Shown here piece by piece: positions 27,500 to 36,622 of a DNA stretch of 64,000 nucleotides (its first letter is position 1; each line of letters starts with the position of its first letter). Source of the stretch: Sporosalibacterium faouarense (GTDB lineage Bacteria; Bacillota; Clostridia; Tissierellales; VENL01); assembly GCF_016765695.1 (NCBI RefSeq), contig NZ_JAETGO010000043.1:62001-126000 (forward strand), in the 5' to 3' direction. The notes beneath the pieces were generated by a model. That model saw only the letters and a program-made list of their open reading frames with translations, made no database searches and was not told the origin of the DNA. A program made the position numbers and the translations under genes.

Positions 27500-28321
27500 T
27501 TATACTAACTGTAATAATGCAGCCATACGACCAGTTTTTCCATTTTCTTTTCTATATGAGAAAAATAAATCATTATTGCAGCTAGTGCAATGTTCCCCTA
27601 CTAATATATTATTAATAGGTACACCTCTTCCACTTAATATTACCACATTTGCATTCCATAAGTTAAGGTACCACTTGTCTCTGTCCGTTGGAATCAGTAA
27701 TTGTTCAAGATTTGTAAAATTACTGTTAAATTTATCATATACATATCTATCTACTTCATAACAACATGGCCCTATAGATGGTCCTATTGCTACAATTATA
27801 TCATTTAAATCACTTTGAAATTTTTCTTCCATTATGTCTATCATTTTTTCTGCAATTTTCTCTACTGTTCCTCTCCATCCAGCATGGGCTAAACCAATAA
27901 CCTCCTTCTTAGTATCTAAAAAATAAATAGGAACACAATCGGCATAAAAGGTACATAACGTCAATCCCTTTTTATTCGTTATTAAACCATCTACTCCATC
28001 AGAGTCTGATTTACTTAGAAAACATTTACTATTATCTTTCTCATTAATTACTTTTATATTAGTCCCATGAACTTGATTTGAAAAAACTAAGCTTTCAGTT
28101 GATATATCTACAGCATCACATAGAATTTTAAAATTATCCTTGACTTTACTTAAATTGTCTTCATTATTTAGTCCGAGATTTAAACTATTATAAGGTTTCT
28201 CACTTACACCCTTAATTCTAGTAGTAAAAATATTTTTAACTAATCCTGTTTTATCAAAAGTAGGTATAGTATAATACTTTATTCCCTTTTTTTCTCTTAA
28301 TATAAAGTTACCTTCATTCAT
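27500..28321 (-). CDS. YlmD/YfiH-family purine nucleoside phosphorylase (laccase domain)
   Basis: Members of this family (formerly multicopper polyphenol oxidase) act as zinc-dependent purine nucleoside phosphorylase/adenosine deaminase. The 273-residue protein shows FSNQVHGTN, the metal-site Cys and His in FYADCVPIYF and GLAHAGWRGTV, and GPSIGPCCYEV. RBS AAGGAG. It lies between nrdR and phoP; a terminator after nrdR suggests the laccase-domain gene and phoPR share an own promoter. Confidence 0.87.
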   Translation of the reverse strand: MNEGNFILREKKGIKYYTIPTFDKTGLVKNIFTTRIKGVSEKPYNSLNLGLNNEDNLSKVKDNFKILCDAVDISTESLVFSNQVHGTNIKVINEKDNSKCFLSKSDSDGVDGLITNKKGLTLCTFYADCVPIYFLDTKKEVIGLAHAGWRGTVEKIAEKMIDIMEEKFQSDLNDIIVAIGPSIGPCCYEVDRYVYDKFNSNFTNLEQLLIPTDRDKWYLNLWNANVVILSGRGVPINNILVGEHCTSCNNDLFFSYRKENGKTGRMAALLQLV

Positions 28322-28355
28322 CAGAAAACCAACTCCTTATAAAATTATTTAAAAA

Positions 28356-28378
28356 ATAGGACTCTAATTGAGTCCTAT
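28356..28378 (-). terminator. Intrinsic terminator after nrdR
   Basis: ATAGGACTC and GAGTCCTAT pair with a 5-nt loop directly after the nrdR stop, followed on the minus strand by TTTTTT. It separates nrdR from the laccase-domain/phoPR unit. Confidence 0.88.
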
Positions 28379-28379
28379 C

Positions 28380-28835
28380 CTACTTCTCATCTAATAATTT
28401 CTTTAGCTCATCCATGAAAGTATTTATGTCTTTAAATTGCCTATATACTGAAGCAAACCTAACATATGCAACCTCATCAATGTCCTTAAGCTTACTCATA
28501 ATTCTTTCACCCACATATCTTGTAGTTACTTCCTTTTCCATAGAGTTATATAATTCTTTCTCTATATCATCGGCAATTCCTTCAATCTTCTTTATTGATA
28601 CTGGTCGCTTCTCACAAGCACGTATAATACCATTTAATAATTTATTCCTATTATAAGATTGCCTAGTGCCATCCTTTTTAACAAGAACTAAAGGAATCTC
28701 CTCTATTTTTTCATATGTAGTGAACCTTTTGTTACACTTTGTACATTCTCTTCTTCTTCTTATGGTTTGTCCTTCTTCTGTAGGTCTAGAATCTATAACC
28801 TTTGTTTCAAAAAAATCACAGTAGGGACATCTCAT
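28380..28835 (-). CDS. nrdR: Transcriptional repressor NrdR
   Basis: NrdR senses ATP/dATP and represses ribonucleotide reductase genes. The 151-residue protein has the zinc ribbon CPYC...CTKC with RRRREC, then an ATP-cone domain (about 46-136) starting [15 protein letters not shown]. Start ATG with GGGGGAG. No nrd structural genes occur in the window. Confidence 0.95.
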   Translation of the reverse strand: MRCPYCDFFETKVIDSRPTEEGQTIRRRRECTKCNKRFTTYEKIEEIPLVLVKKDGTRQSYNRNKLLNGIIRACEKRPVSIKKIEGIADDIEKELYNSMEKEVTTRYVGERIMSKLKDIDEVAYVRFASVYRQFKDINTFMDELKKLLDEK

Positions 28836-28939
28836 TTAACTCCCCCTTTATGAAATATAGTATTCTCAATGATGATTGAATTATATTATATTATATTTTA
28901 TTTTAAATGTCTAATTTATTGACTAATTGAAGGGATTAA

Positions 28940-29218
28940 TTAGTAATCTGCTTCAACTCTATACTCTTTATCTCGATCCCACTCAGTTTTTAAATCAACT
29001 AATATTACATGAACTCCTATCCTAACAATATCCTCCCATTTGATAACATAATCTTCATTCTTTCCAAAGAGTCCTAACACCTTTCCTGGCCCTGGTATAA
29101 TAATTGCTTCTATCATGCCAGCTTCTAGGTTGACCTCTATATCAGATATTAACCCTAGCTTAGTACCATCCTTAACATTAACAATTTCCTTTTCTCTTAA
29201 TCCTGAAGTCCTAACCAT
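28940..29218 (-). CDS. YlmC/YmxH-family sporulation-associated PRC-barrel protein
   Basis: The 92-residue protein starts MVRTSGLREKEIVNVKDG and contains LGLISDIEVNLEAGMI, a PRC-barrel-like fold typical of YlmC/YmxH, which is often found next to sigG in spore formers. Molecular function is not established. RBS AGAAGGTGATG. It lies between sigG and nrdR. Confidence 0.85.
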   Translation of the reverse strand: MVRTSGLREKEIVNVKDGTKLGLISDIEVNLEAGMIEAIIIPGPGKVLGLFGKNEDYVIKWEDIVRIGVHVILVDLKTEWDRDKEYRVEADY

Positions 29219-29330
29219 CTCATCACCTTCTCTTATTATTTGTTCTACTATATATATACATAAAACTTGTCTAAAAATATTCCTATTTTTATAAGAAATT
29301 TAAAATGAAGTAGTTAGGTCTTTATATTTG

Positions 29331-29393
29331 AAGAAATTGCATATTAAAATTTTATGCAAAAATATATTCAATTTGTAAATATGCAATTTCCTC
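29331..29393. repeat. Copy E of the dispersed palindromic repeat (full length)
   Basis: GAAATTGCATATT at the left pairs with AATATGCAATTTC at the right; between them lie TTAAAATTTTATGCAA and ATTCAATTTGTAAATATG. This copy carries both arm types seen separately in shortened copies. It lies in the gap between ylmC and the end of sigG and could also act as a hairpin after sigG. Confidence 0.85.
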
Positions 29394-29407
29394 ATTTATA
29401 TGATTTT

Positions 29408-30181
29408 TTAAATTAGCTTTCTCATATGTTTTAATGCTGTTTTTTCAAGTCTTGACACTTGGGCTTGCGATATTCCGATTTCATTTGCTACTTCCATTTG
29501 TGTCTTACCTTCATAAAACCTTAAGTTAAGTATTAGCTTTTCTCTATCATTCAAACGCCTTAGTCCTTCTCTTAGAGCTATTCCTTCTAACCATGTTTCA
29601 TCTTCACTTTTTTCATCACTTACTTGGTCCATTACATATATGGCATCTCCACTATCATGATAAATCGGTTCAAATAAAGATATTGGATCTTGAATAGCAT
29701 CTAGTGCAAACACTACATCTTCTTTCGGCAAATTTAACTCTTTAGATATTTCAGATATTGTCGGTTCCTTAGAATGTTTATTAATTAGTTGATCACGAAC
29801 CTGTAAGGCTTTATATGCTATATCTCGTAAGGATCTACTAACTCTAATTGAATTATTATCCCTAAGATATCTTCTTATTTCACCTATTATCATAGGTACA
29901 GCATATGTTGAAAACTTAACATTCTGACTTAAATCAAAATTATCAATAGCTTTTATAAGTCCAATACAACCCACCTGGAACAAATCATCAACATGCTCTC
30001 CTCTTTTGTTAAATCTCTGAATAACACTTAGAACTAGTCTAAGATTACCTTGAATAAATTCTTCTCTAGCACTTAAATCTCCAGCATGTATTCTATCAAA
30101 TAAAGCTCTCATTTCCTTATTAGTTAATACAGGTAATTCAGCAGTATTTACGCCACATATTTCAACTTTATTTATATGCAT
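29408..30181 (-). CDS. sigG: Forespore sigma factor SigG
   Basis: SigG drives late forespore genes. The protein starts MHINKVEICGVNTAELPVL, the conserved SigG beginning, then region 2 FIQGNLRLVLSVIQRF, VDDLFQVGCIGLIKAIDNFD and KFSTYAVPMI, and region 4 with QMEVANEIGISQAQVSRLEK. I take ATG 30181, since the ATG four codons up has its RBS abutting it; AAAGGA is 12 nt from the chosen start. It lies downstream of sigE with a terminator and repeat between. Confidence 0.95.
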   Translation of the reverse strand: MHINKVEICGVNTAELPVLTNKEMRALFDRIHAGDLSAREEFIQGNLRLVLSVIQRFNKRGEHVDDLFQVGCIGLIKAIDNFDLSQNVKFSTYAVPMIIGEIRRYLRDNNSIRVSRSLRDIAYKALQVRDQLINKHSKEPTISEISKELNLPKEDVVFALDAIQDPISLFEPIYHDSGDAIYVMDQVSDEKSEDETWLEGIALREGLRRLNDREKLILNLRFYEGKTQMEVANEIGISQAQVSRLEKTALKHMRKLI

Positions 30182-30334
30182 TCTGTTATCCATTCCTTTC
30201 TAGATGTTTTGCCCCTTTCAATAAAAATTATTGCCTTTTAATGTTTTTTTATTCAATAATTAATGTAAATAGATTAAGTCTTTTTTTATGAACTTTTTAT
30301 TTAAAAAATGAACAAATACTATATTTTTATTACA

Positions 30335-30373
30335 TGAGGAAATTGCATATTAAAATTTCATGCAATTTCCTCA
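30335..30373. repeat. Copy F of the dispersed palindromic repeat (minimal form)
   Basis: TGAGGAAATTGCAT and ATGCAATTTCCTCA form a perfect 14-bp inverted repeat with an 11-nt centre. It is the shortest and cleanest member and looks like an internal deletion of the long form. It sits between the sigE terminator and sigG. Confidence 0.88.
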
Positions 30374-30380
30374 CATAAAA

Positions 30381-30437
30381 ATACTCCTCTTCTCAGTTAC
30401 AGCCTATTACCTCAACTGTATACTGCAAGAGGAGCAT
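30381..30437 (-). terminator. Long hairpin terminator after sigE
   Basis: On the minus strand ATGCTCCTCTT pairs with AAGAGGAGTAT, enclosing an inner CAGTT/AACTG stem, and is followed by TTTTTAT. It ends the spoIIGA-sigE unit before sigG. Confidence 0.75.
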
Positions 30438-30450
30438 ATTTATTATTGCT

Positions 30451-31182
30451 TCATACCATTCTATTGATTTCTTTTCTAAGTCTTTTTACAATTCTTTTCT
30501 CTAGTCTTGAAATATATGATTGTGATATTCCTAGTATATCAGCAACTTCTTTTTGAGTCTTTTCCTCATTTTTACCCAAACCAAACCTCAATTGCATGAT
30601 CTTCTTTTCCCTATTTGAAAGATTTATCATAGCTTCTTTCAATAAATTTTTATCTATTTCTTCTTCTAAATATTTGAATATTATATCACTATCTGTTCCT
30701 AATATATCTGATAGTAATAGTTCATTTCCATCCCAATCAATATTTAATGGCTCATCAAATGATATTTCTGATTTTGTCTTACTATTTCTCCTAAGATACA
30801 TAAGAATTTCATTCTCAATACATTTAGATGCATATGTAGCAAGTTTAATCTTTTTGTCAGGCTTAAAAGTGTTTACTGCTTTTATTAGTCCAATAGTTCC
30901 TATTGAAATCAAATCTTCTACTCCAACTCCTGTATTATCAAACTTCCTTGCAATATAAACCACTAGTCTTAAATTTCTTTCTATCAAAATACTTTTAACA
31001 TCATCATCGTCTTTCATCCTAGATATATAATATTGTTCTTCTTCTTTAGACAAAGGAGGAGGTAAAACCTCACTACCTCCAATATAAAATACTTCTTCCT
31101 CTTTATATAATTTAAACTTCTTTAATATCTTTATATAGTATAATTGCAACATTAATTTAGCTCTTTGAGTAAATTTTAACAA
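30451..31182 (-). CDS. sigE: Mother-cell sigma factor pro-SigE
   Basis: SigE controls early mother-cell gene expression. The N-terminal stretch (about residues 1-27, [21 protein letters not shown]) is the pro-sequence removed by SpoIIGA, and [17 protein letters not shown] follows as in SigE. Region 2 has [18 protein letters not shown] and [14 protein letters not shown]; region 4 has [20 protein letters not shown]. Start is TTG at 31182 with GGGGAG 7 nt upstream; the first ATG would remove most of the pro-sequence. It lies 14 nt after spoIIGA. Confidence 0.96.
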   Translation of the reverse strand: MLKFTQRAKLMLQLYYIKILKKFKLYKEEEVFYIGGSEVLPPPLSKEEEQYYISRMKDDDDVKSILIERNLRLVVYIARKFDNTGVGVEDLISIGTIGLIKAVNTFKPDKKIKLATYASKCIENEILMYLRRNSKTKSEISFDEPLNIDWDGNELLLSDILGTDSDIIFKYLEEEIDKNLLKEAMINLSNREKKIMQLRFGLGKNEEKTQKEVADILGISQSYISRLEKRIVKRLRKEINRMV

Positions 31183-31196
31183 CGTGAATCTCCCCT

Positions 31197-32093
31197 TTAT
31201 TTTAATATTTCAGGATGTAGTAAAGCCATATATTTATTGTCTGGAGATAAAGTATTGTTATATATTCCAACAACAATATTTGATAGAACCCTTTCATCCT
31301 CTTCATTTAAAACTACAGTATCAGGTTTAAATCCTAACAACATTCCGTTCTCTAAACCTAATGATTTAAAAGGAATAAGTCTAAACTTAACTTCCTCTGT
31401 TGACTTAGACATTACATTAGAGATTATTTCTAAATTATTTTCTTTGTATTGGTCAAATATTCTCTGTACATTATCAGGAAGTAAATCCTTTATTGCACAG
31501 AATTCTACTACAATTACTGGTATATCAGAAATAGGATCTTTTAAGGAATTGCCTGTGTCCATTAGTGCCATGATCTTAGCTTTTTTATTGTTAAGATTGA
31601 TTGTAATAGGGATAAATACTCTCTCCTTGCTAATAATATTTTGTATATAACCCCAAGTAAACTTAAGAAGTATTGAAGAAGCAAATATTCCTATTATCAG
31701 TAATTTCACAAGAGTTGGTAAATCTCTTATATAAAAAATACCTCCCCCCATAAAAGCATCTACATTGAAAAAATAAAAAAACGCAAAAACTGCTCCTCCA
31801 AAAACGAATGTGACTATATAGAAAGTAGCAAATAGTTTAATAAACTTGTATAACTTTGAAGGACTAAAAGCAACTATAATAATTAATATAGAAACAGCCA
31901 CTTTCACTATAAACTTAGCCAAGAACCTTAAAGAAGGAAAAAATACTACAAAAGCATATAATGCTCCTAGAGTTGCAGCTAAAATTAATCTTAACCTGCT
32001 TGTATCTGTTCTTGTAAATCTTTTTGTAACATATAATATTATGTAGTTAATAACTATATTTTCAATCAATAAGTATTCAGCATATATATACAA
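31197..32093 (-). CDS. spoIIGA: Sigma-E processing peptidase SpoIIGA
   Basis: SpoIIGA is the membrane aspartic protease that activates pro-SigE. The 298-residue product starts [19 protein letters not shown], has five or so N-terminal membrane helices, and a C-terminal protease domain with the catalytic Asp in [14 protein letters not shown] place the start at TTG 32093, 7 nt after AGGGGG, because it reproduces the conserved N-terminus; the ATG at 32144 would add 17 unconserved residues. It lies directly before sigE. Confidence 0.93.
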   Translation of the reverse strand: MYIYAEYLLIENIVINYIILYVTKRFTRTDTSRLRLILAATLGALYAFVVFFPSLRFLAKFIVKVAVSILIIIVAFSPSKLYKFIKLFATFYIVTFVFGGAVFAFFYFFNVDAFMGGGIFYIRDLPTLVKLLIIGIFASSILLKFTWGYIQNIISKERVFIPITINLNNKKAKIMALMDTGNSLKDPISDIPVIVVEFCAIKDLLPDNVQRIFDQYKENNLEIISNVMSKSTEEVKFRLIPFKSLGLENGMLLGFKPDTVVLNEEDERVLSNIVVGIYNNTLSPDNKYMALLHPEILK

Positions 32094-32164
32094 GCTACTG
32101 CCCCCTTTTTTGCATAGAACTCCTATTACAATACTATTATTCATTTGTCCCTATTTTTATGACT

Positions 32165-32211
32165 ATTATATAATATATAGGATTAAAAATATGTCAGTTG
32201 TTGAAGTCGAA
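32165..32211 (-). promoter_or_regulatory. Candidate Spo0A-dependent spoIIG promoter
   Basis: On the minus strand, CTGACA (32192-32197) and TATAAT (32165-32170) are 21 nt apart, close to the unusual long spacing known for spoIIG. Immediately upstream lie two Spo0A-like boxes in tandem, TTCGACT (32205-32211) and TTCAACA (32199-32205; consensus TTCGACA). A TATTAT at normal spacing also exists, so the long-spacing reading is not certain. Confidence 0.5.
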
Positions 32212-32306
32212 AAAGCTGTAATTTCCTCAAAAAAGAACAGCTCAAATGCTATCTGATTTATATATATTTTCTTGAATTATCGCCTATTACAGTTTTTACA
32301 ACAAAA

Positions 32307-32346
32307 AAGACTTAAGAGCATAGAATATTCTATGCTCTTAAGTCTT
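32307..32346 (-). terminator. Terminator after ftsZ (40-nt perfect palindrome)
   Basis: AAGACTTAAGAGCATAGAAT pairs perfectly with its mirror half. On the minus strand the stem is followed by TTTTTTGTTGT. It lies 30 nt past the ftsZ stop and closes the dcw cluster before spoIIGA. Confidence 0.9.
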
Positions 32347-32375
32347 CACAATATTTTTTTATTTCTAAAATTATT

Positions 32376-33464
32376 TTACTTATATCTTTTTCTCAAAAAA
32401 GTCGGTATATCCAAATCGTCAGGCTCATAGTTAGGTTTTTCTCCTGAATCATTTTTTTTCTTTTCATCTAACTTTTTATTATTATTTTTATTATTATTGC
32501 TAGACTCAGCATTTTCTTCAAAACCAGTTGCAATAACAGTAATTTTTAATTCATCCTTAAGATTTTCGTCAATTCCAGCACCAAAAATTATATTAGCATC
32601 TGGATCTACAGATTGTCTGATAAGGTCAGCAGCCTCATTAACTTCAAATAATCCTAAGTTTTGTCCTCCAGTTATATTTAATAAAACTCCTTTAGCTCCT
32701 TCGATTGAAGTTTCTAAAAGCGGACTATGTATTGCTTGTTTTGCTGCTTCAGTAGCTCTATTTTCTCCACTTGCTCTGCCAATTCCCATATGGGCTAATC
32801 CTTGGTTTTCCATAACTGTCTTAACATCAGCAAAGTCTAAGTTAATTAAAGCTGGTACTGCAATCAAATCTGATATACCTTGAATACCTTGCTTTAGCAC
32901 GTCATCAGCTATTTTAAATGCATCCATAATAGAAGTTTTCTTTTCTACTACTTGAAGTAGTCTATCATTTGGTATTGTAACAAGAGTATCTACTTTTTCC
33001 TTTAATCTAGCTATTCCTTGCTCGGCATGAAGCATTCTTCTTCTACCTTCGAACATAAAAGGCTTAGTTACTACCCCAACCGTTAAGATGCCTAATTCTT
33101 TTGCAGCCTCAGCAACAATAGGTGCAGCACCTGTTCCAGTTCCACCACCCATACCTGCTGTGATGAAAACCATATCTGCTCCTTCAAGACTCTCAATAAT
33201 TTCATTCTTACTCTCTTCTGCAGCCTTCATTCCAATATTAGGGTTAGCACCTGCTCCTAATCCTCTTGTAAGCTTATCACCTATTTGTACTTTTATCTCA
33301 GCTTTAGAAGAATATAAAGCTTGTCTATCAGTGTTAACAGCAATAAATTCTATTCCTTGTACATCACTCTCTATCATTCTATTGACAGCATTGTTTCCTC
33401 CACCGCCAACTCCAACTACTTTTATATGCGCAAACTGCTCCATATCAACATCAAATTCAAACAC
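32376..33464 (-). CDS. ftsZ: Cell division protein FtsZ
   Basis: FtsZ is the tubulin-like GTPase of the Z ring. The 362-residue protein has [14 protein letters not shown], the tubulin signature [10 protein letters not shown], the T7 loop with [11 protein letters not shown], an Asn/Lys-rich linker and a conserved C-terminal peptide [14 protein letters not shown] that docks FtsA. Start is GTG with GGGGTC 7 nt upstream. Last gene of the dcw cluster, 18 nt after ftsA. Confidence 0.98.
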   Translation of the reverse strand: MFEFDVDMEQFAHIKVVGVGGGGNNAVNRMIESDVQGIEFIAVNTDRQALYSSKAEIKVQIGDKLTRGLGAGANPNIGMKAAEESKNEIIESLEGADMVFITAGMGGGTGTGAAPIVAEAAKELGILTVGVVTKPFMFEGRRRMLHAEQGIARLKEKVDTLVTIPNDRLLQVVEKKTSIMDAFKIADDVLKQGIQGISDLIAVPALINLDFADVKTVMENQGLAHMGIGRASGENRATEAAKQAIHSPLLETSIEGAKGVLLNITGGQNLGLFEVNEAADLIRQSVDPDANIIFGAGIDENLKDELKITVIATGFEENAESSNNNKNNNKKLDEKKKNDSGEKPNYEPDDLDIPTFLRKRYK

Positions 33465-33482
33465 ATAATGACCCCCTTATCT

Positions 33483-34730
33483 TTAGAAATATTCATCCCA
33501 TATTTTTTTTATAGTAGATACTACATTGTTTTTACGCTTTTTCATATTACCTTTATATCCATTTTTTTTAACATCCACATTATTATATTCTACATAATAA
33601 TTAAATTTCCTTTTAAAAGAATAATTTATTAATCCAACAGATGTAGAAAATATTGGTTCCTCCACACCTAGATAGGCAGGTCTGCCAATTCTTACCGGCA
33701 AATCAAATATATCCTTTGCCAAGTCTAGTACTCCATCTAAATAACTAACACCACCGCCTGTGATTACAATCCCGGCAAGTATACTATTTTTAAGATGGGA
33801 CCTTACTAGCTGCTGATTAACTAATTCAAATATCTCCGATACTCTAGCTTCTATAATTTCAGCCAATTGAAGCTGAGATACACTTATTTCTTCATCTCTG
33901 CCTATAGGCTTAATATCAAAACATTTTTCATCATCAGCAGAAGGTGTATAGGTTATACCATAATGCTTTTTTATCTCTTCACTGTTATCAAAGGGCATCC
34001 TAAGTCCAATGGATATATCATTAGTAATATGATTCCCTGCAACTTGAATAGCAGATGAATATATTAGTTTGTTCCCTTTAAATATAGAAACATCACTATT
34101 TCCTGCTCCTATATCAACTATACAAACGCCTAGTTCCATTTCATCCTTAGTTATTATTGCTTCAGATAAGGCTAAGGGTTCCATTACTATTCCCAAAACT
34201 TCTAATCCCGCTTTATTTACACTCTTAATTAAATTTAAGGAAGTTGTAGAAGAACTAGTTACAATATTGGCATCAACCTCTAATCTAATACCGGACATTC
34301 CTATTGGGTCTTTTATTTCATCGTATCCATCAACTATGTATTGGTTGGGTATTATATCAATTATCTGCTCACCTTGAGGTATCGAGACAATTGTAGCAGA
34401 ATTTAAGACTCTGTTCACATCTTCTATATCAATTTCACTATTATCTCCAGATATAGCTATAACACCCTTATTATTCAATAGTTTTGAGTAACCACCAGGT
34501 ATGTTAATATATACAGATTCAATTTCAACATTTGCCATGTTTTCAGCTTGTTCAACAGCCCTTGCAATATCCTTAGCAGCAGCTTCAATATCAACTACTA
34601 CACCTTTTTTAATACCATTGCTTTCGCTTTTTCCTAATCCTAATACGTGTAGTTGATTATTGTCAACTTGTCCAATTAAAACGCATATTTTAGATGTTCC
34701 TAGATCTATTGAAGTTATAATATTATCCAT
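33483..34730 (-). CDS. ftsA: Cell division protein FtsA
   Basis: FtsA is the actin-like membrane tether of FtsZ. The 415-residue protein has TSIDLGTSKICVLIG (phosphate-1), CIVDIGAGNSDVSIF (phosphate-2), GIVITGGGVSYLDG (adenosine), and a 1C subdomain. It ends in a basic amphipathic tail (VVSTIKKIWDEYF), the membrane-targeting helix. RBS AAGGAGCTAG. Paired with ftsZ. Confidence 0.96.
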   Translation of the reverse strand: MDNIITSIDLGTSKICVLIGQVDNNQLHVLGLGKSESNGIKKGVVVDIEAAAKDIARAVEQAENMANVEIESVYINIPGGYSKLLNNKGVIAISGDNSEIDIEDVNRVLNSATIVSIPQGEQIIDIIPNQYIVDGYDEIKDPIGMSGIRLEVDANIVTSSSTTSLNLIKSVNKAGLEVLGIVMEPLALSEAIITKDEMELGVCIVDIGAGNSDVSIFKGNKLIYSSAIQVAGNHITNDISIGLRMPFDNSEEIKKHYGITYTPSADDEKCFDIKPIGRDEEISVSQLQLAEIIEARVSEIFELVNQQLVRSHLKNSILAGIVITGGGVSYLDGVLDLAKDIFDLPVRIGRPAYLGVEEPIFSTSVGLINYSFKRKFNYYVEYNNVDVKKNGYKGNMKKRKNNVVSTIKKIWDEYF

Positions 34731-34787
34731 AATATCTAGCTCCTTTTAAGTATGGCATATGTTGAGATTTTTTTACTAATTTTAAAA

Positions 34788-35120
34788 CTAATCCCTACTA
34801 AAAATATGTCTTCTGATAATAGCGAAGTTTTGGAACAATCTTACTCCGAAAGCAAATATAGCAGCATAATATAAAGGCACTGCTAGCTTATCTCCAATAT
34901 AGGCAAGAAAAGCTGCTAAAATCGCATTACCAAAAAAACCTGAAATAAAAATTCTTGCATCAAATACATCATCTAAAGTTGCTCTAATACCTCCAAAAAC
35001 CGAATCCATACAGGCAAGTATGGCAACGGAGATATATAAAGAATAACTTGTAGCATATGTTATAGGTAAGAAAAATCCAATAATAACACCAATTAAAATA
35101 CCAATTAAAGCAAAAATCAA
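34788..35120 (-). CDS. sbp: Small basic membrane protein Sbp (DUF1290)
   Basis: The product of about 110 residues has three hydrophobic segments and the family pattern IGILIGVIIGFFLP, YISVAILACMDSVFGGIRA. It corresponds to Sbp/YlxF found between division genes in Bacillus and clostridia; function unknown. TTG 35120 is chosen, 6 nt after GGTGA; a GTG at 35129 inside the end of the previous gene is an alternative. Confidence 0.85.
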   Translation of the reverse strand: MIFALIGILIGVIIGFFLPITYATSYSLYISVAILACMDSVFGGIRATLDDVFDARIFISGFFGNAILAAFLAYIGDKLAVPLYYAAIFAFGVRLFQNFAIIRRHIFSRD

Positions 35121-35121
35121 A

Positions 35122-35850
35122 TTATTCACCTTCTTCCAACGGTTTTACAAATTCAAAATCAATATCTTCTTTATACTTAGGAATTAAAAGAAAATCACTT
35201 ACAGTTGTGTTTAATTCTAATTCATATACTTCTTTAAGCTGATATCCATATGTTCCTGGTGCATTTATTGCAGCATTTAAAACCTTAGGATCACCAATAG
35301 CTTTAATAACAAATGGAATAGCATAAGTTCTATCGTTAATTTTAATAGTAGGTCCATTACATTCTATTTCAGAGCTTGATAAAACTCTTTGTCCAGAAAC
35401 ACTTATTGCCTCTGCACCTGCTATTTTTAAATCATTAACTAGCCTTTGTACATCCATATCATGAACTAAGAATTGATTTATGTTTTCACCATAATTAATT
35501 TCCTTTACACTATCTGAAATCGTAAGAATAATTCCAGGTCCTTGAACATCTTTATATCCTGCTAAAAACTTCATATGTTCAATTTCTTCCTTTAAAACAT
35601 CGGAAATATTTCCATTATCATTCAAAGTATTTTCATACATATTGACTTCTTCTTCTTTTTTTTCAATCATTTTATTTAAGTCTGATATCTGACTCTTGTA
35701 ATTCTCTATCTCATTTTTCACCATTTGAACAGACTTTAAAGAAACTTGAGAATAGCCTTCCAAATCCTGCTTCATTTGACTAGATAATAAGACTCCCAAT
35801 AAAATTGCCATGACAAAAATGATTATTTTATATGATAGTTTTGTTTTCAT
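35122..35850 (-). CDS. DUF881 division-cluster protein (YlxW-like)
   Basis: The 242-residue protein has an N-terminal membrane helix (about 8-25), a coiled coil (about 38-80) and a DUF881 domain with DVQGPGIILTISDS, VNDLKIAGAEAISVSGQRV and VIKAIGDPKVLNAAI. It resembles YlxW, located between divIB and ftsA/ftsZ; function unknown. It is a paralogue of the gene immediately upstream and ends next to sbp. Confidence 0.88.
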   Translation of the reverse strand: MKTKLSYKIIIFVMAILLGVLLSSQMKQDLEGYSQVSLKSVQMVKNEIENYKSQISDLNKMIEKKEEEVNMYENTLNDNGNISDVLKEEIEHMKFLAGYKDVQGPGIILTISDSVKEINYGENINQFLVHDMDVQRLVNDLKIAGAEAISVSGQRVLSSSEIECNGPTIKINDRTYAIPFVIKAIGDPKVLNAAINAPGTYGYQLKEVYELELNTTVSDFLLIPKYKEDIDFEFVKPLEEGE

Positions 35851-35869
35851 AGGCTAACCCTCCCAAGGG

Positions 35870-36610
35870 CTAATTGCTTATATCATAAGCTTCAGTAGCA
35901 TACCTAAATTCTCTAATCTTAGTGTATTTAGGTATTTCAACGTTTTCTTGTTTATCTATTTGAATATCTATAGCATAATCTTCATTTGTGATTATCCATA
36001 TAATTCTACCCTTCATTCTTAAAGCATTTTCTAAATTTTCAGGGTTACCAATAGCTTTTATAATTACTGGAGTAGTTGAAGATTCACCATTTATCATTAA
36101 ATGATTACCTGCTGCTTCTATTTCTGTAAAACTAGTATATCTCTGTCCATTAATAGAAATAGCCTCTGCTCCAGCAGCATTTAATGTACTAATCATTTGA
36201 AGAATCCAGTCATAATTTTGAACAACGGCACTAGATCCGTCCCAATACTGATAATTCTCTTTAGTATCATCTATTTTCAATATTATACCTGGGCCTTTAA
36301 CATCTTCATAGCCTGCAAGCATCCTGTACTTTTCCAGCTCTTTATAAAGATTTTCAACATAGGTGTTTTTATCAGCTTCTCCTTTTTCATATTGCTTAAC
36401 CTTAGTCTCAAGCTTATCAAGTTCATTTCTTAAAGTGTCTTTTTCATCTTTGAGCTTCTCTAGTTCAAGAATTAACTCTTCTGTTCTTTGAGTAGGTATA
36501 TAGTCTCCTTCTCCAAAGGTCTTTTTTACTGTTTTAAATTGAATAGCTAGTATAATCCCTAGTATAATACATACTAATGTTAAAGCTAATTTATTTCTAA
36601 AGCTTTTCAT
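35870..36610 (-). CDS. DUF881 division-cluster protein (YlxX-like)
   Basis: A second DUF881 protein, 246 residues, with the same architecture: signal-anchor helix (about 8-25), coiled coil (40-80), then YEDVKGPGIILKIDDT, STLNAAGAEAISINGQRY and VIKAIGNPENLENAL. RBS AGGAGG. It lies 12 nt after ftsQ and 19 nt before its paralogue, matching the ylxX-ylxW pair of Bacillus. Confidence 0.88.
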   Translation of the reverse strand: MKSFRNKLALTLVCIILGIILAIQFKTVKKTFGEGDYIPTQRTEELILELEKLKDEKDTLRNELDKLETKVKQYEKGEADKNTYVENLYKELEKYRMLAGYEDVKGPGIILKIDDTKENYQYWDGSSAVVQNYDWILQMISTLNAAGAEAISINGQRYTSFTEIEAAGNHLMINGESSTTPVIIKAIGNPENLENALRMKGRIIWIITNEDYAIDIQIDKQENVEIPKYTKIREFRYATEAYDISN

Positions 36611-36622
36611 TATATTTTCCTC

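Noticed and set aside
31237-31650. Forward-strand open frame of 137 codons opposite spoIIGA
   Set aside because: It is antisense to a conserved gene, has no RBS, and its hydrophobic Ser/Leu-rich translation is typical of reverse-frame shadows in AT-rich DNA.
32497-33468. Long forward frames opposite ftsZ
   Set aside because: They mirror FtsZ codons and have no initiation signals.
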